Positions 62,849 through 64,000 of a stretch of 64,000 nt of DNA are shown one piece after another (the first letter of the stretch is position 1; each line of letters starts with the position of its first letter). The translations under genes were made by a program, and so were the position numbers. Source of the DNA: Neodontobutis hainanensis. Lineage: Eukaryota > Chordata > Actinopteri > Gobiiformes > Odontobutidae. The notes beneath the pieces were generated by a model. It was not told the DNA's origin. It searched no databases and saw only the letters and a program-made list of their open reading frames with translations. The DNA lies in assembly GCA_024349245.1 (NCBI GenBank), contig JALDNG010000006.1:7767001-7831000 (forward strand). Direction: 5' to 3'.

Positions 62849-63033
62849 CTGAGGTAAGAGTGAGAACATTGTTAGTAGCTGTTGCTCGCTCATCAGAATA
62901 GGTCAATCAGGATATAGCTGAGGCAGTGAACTTTCCAGGAATAGTTCCAAATTTGCATATATCCACCAAAACTTGCACAAGAACTCCTAGCAACTTCTAA
63001 ATGATACTGTATAACATAAGTTGTTTTACATTA

Positions 63034-64000
63034 TTGTTCAAAATAATAGCAGTACAATGTGACTAACCAGAATAATCCAGGTTTTTAGTATATTTATATC
63101 TGTCTTGCTAGGTGGCAAACAAGTAACGAGTAGGTGCAGTAGATTCTCAGAAAACAAACAAGACTCAGCAATCATGATATGCACGCACTTAAGGCTATGC
63201 AATTGGGCAATTAGTTGAAAGGGGTGTGTGAAAAAATAAATAAATAGCAGTGTGGCATTCAATCACTGAAGTCATTCATTTTTTGGATAAACATGTTAAT
63301 CAGGTGGTCACTATTTAAGAGGCACTTGTTAAACATGCATTTGAAAACCTGAGCAAAATGGGTCATTTAAGACATTGTTCAGAAGAAAAAGCGTACTAAA
63401 AAGTTGGTTGGAGAGGGAAAAACTTATTAAGAGGTGCAAATAATTATAGGCCGTTTGGCTAAAATGATCTCCAATGCCTTAAAATGGAGAGCAAAACCAG
63501 AAAGACGTGGAAGAAAAACGGAAAACAACCCATCAGCTCCATGATGATCAAAGACAGTCTGGAGTTACCTGTAAGTACTGTGACAGTTAGAAGACATCTG
63601 TGTGAAGACAATCTATTTTCAAGAATCCCCCACAAAGACTCTCCGTTTAAAAAAAGGCATGTGCAGAAGAGGTTACAATTTGCCAAAGAACACATCAACT
63701 TGCCTAAAGAGAAATGGAGGAACATTTTGTGGACCGATGAGAGTAAAATTGTTCTTTTTGGGTCTAAGGGCCACATACATTCTGAATTCAAACCAGGGTA
63801 TGCAGTGAAGACAGTGAAGCAAGCATCATGATATGGGCATGTTTGACCTACTATGGTTGGGTCGATTTATCACATACCAGGGATCATGGATCAGTTTGTA
63901 TTTTGTCAAAATACTTGAAGAGGTCATGTTGCCTTATACTGAAGAGGACATGCCCTTAAAATGTTTGTTTCAACAAGACAATGACCCCAAAGCACACTAG
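63034..64000 (+). mobile_element. Tc1-like transposon, truncated by window edge
   Basis: The element starts next to a TA with TTGTTCAAAATAATAGCAGT, a terminal sequence I associate with Tc1/mariner-type fish elements, and contains a broken transposase. The right terminal repeat lies beyond the window. It sits in a ktn1 intron in opposite orientation to the gene. Confidence 0.7.
63358..64000 (+). pseudogene. Decayed Tc1-like transposase
   Basis: The family's landmark segments appear in order but in different frames. They include an N-terminal helix-turn-helix part with in-frame stops (MGHLRHCSEEKAY then stop), the linker NALKWRAKPERRGRK, then after a frameshift STVTVRRHLCEDNLFSR, KRLQFAKEHINLPKEKWRN and the first catalytic Asp context WTDESKI. 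A further shift leads to SIMIWACLTYYGWV, and then QQDNDPKAH, the second catalytic Asp context, near the right edge. At least two frameshifts and several stops show it is inactive. Confidence 0.8.

Overview
This window looks like nuclear genomic DNA of a teleost fish. Genes are split by short vertebrate-type GT-AG introns, the protein families are vertebrate, and the repeats are typical of fish: tRNA-derived SINEs with an L2-like tail, a Tc1-like transposon, hAT-like MITEs and long CA/GT microsatellites. The gene order otx2 - tmem260 - peli2 - ktn1 matches the human 14q22.3 block (OTX2, TMEM260, PELI2, KTN1), so this is a conserved vertebrate synteny block. All gene calls come from reading the translated exons and comparing them with remembered family sequences; no database search was run.

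Layout. 1-4100: non-coding DNA upstream of otx2 with a self-complementary trinucleotide repeat. 4200-8080, plus strand: otx2, a 290-residue K50 homeodomain transcription factor in three coding exons, with a likely non-coding first exon. 8080-23150: a 15-kb gene-free interval where I found no coding exon; several repeat-poor AT-rich homeobox-motif blocks are candidate otx2 enhancers. 23154-41855, minus strand: tmem260 in 16 coding exons (687 residues, all splice phases reconciled), an ER multi-spanning O-mannosyltransferase of the DUF2723 family. Its introns 1-3 span about 11 kb. 41856-49570: intergenic, with a SINE and two hAT-like MITEs, one of them filled by a ~21-bp minisatellite. 49570-58699, minus strand: peli2, a 424-residue Pellino E3 ligase in six coding exons with a probable 2.2-kb 3' UTR. 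58700-61590: intergenic, with a LINE-type tail and a long GT repeat. 61590-62848, minus strand: the last three coding exons of a kinectin (ktn1) gene that continues off the right edge. 63034-64000: a decayed Tc1-like transposon inside a ktn1 intron.

The genes do not form one pathway. They sit together because of ancestral linkage. otx2 points toward tmem260 tail to tail, and the long non-coding interval plus long tmem260 introns fit the idea that otx2 regulatory DNA overlaps neighbouring genes (inference). I found no prokaryotic, viral or novel multi-gene system. The most interesting observations are a GC-AG intron in tmem260 that is required to keep frame, a tmem260 intron whose acceptor is preceded by a ~110-nt UG repeat instead of a pyrimidine tract, and transposon-like elements carrying internal minisatellites.
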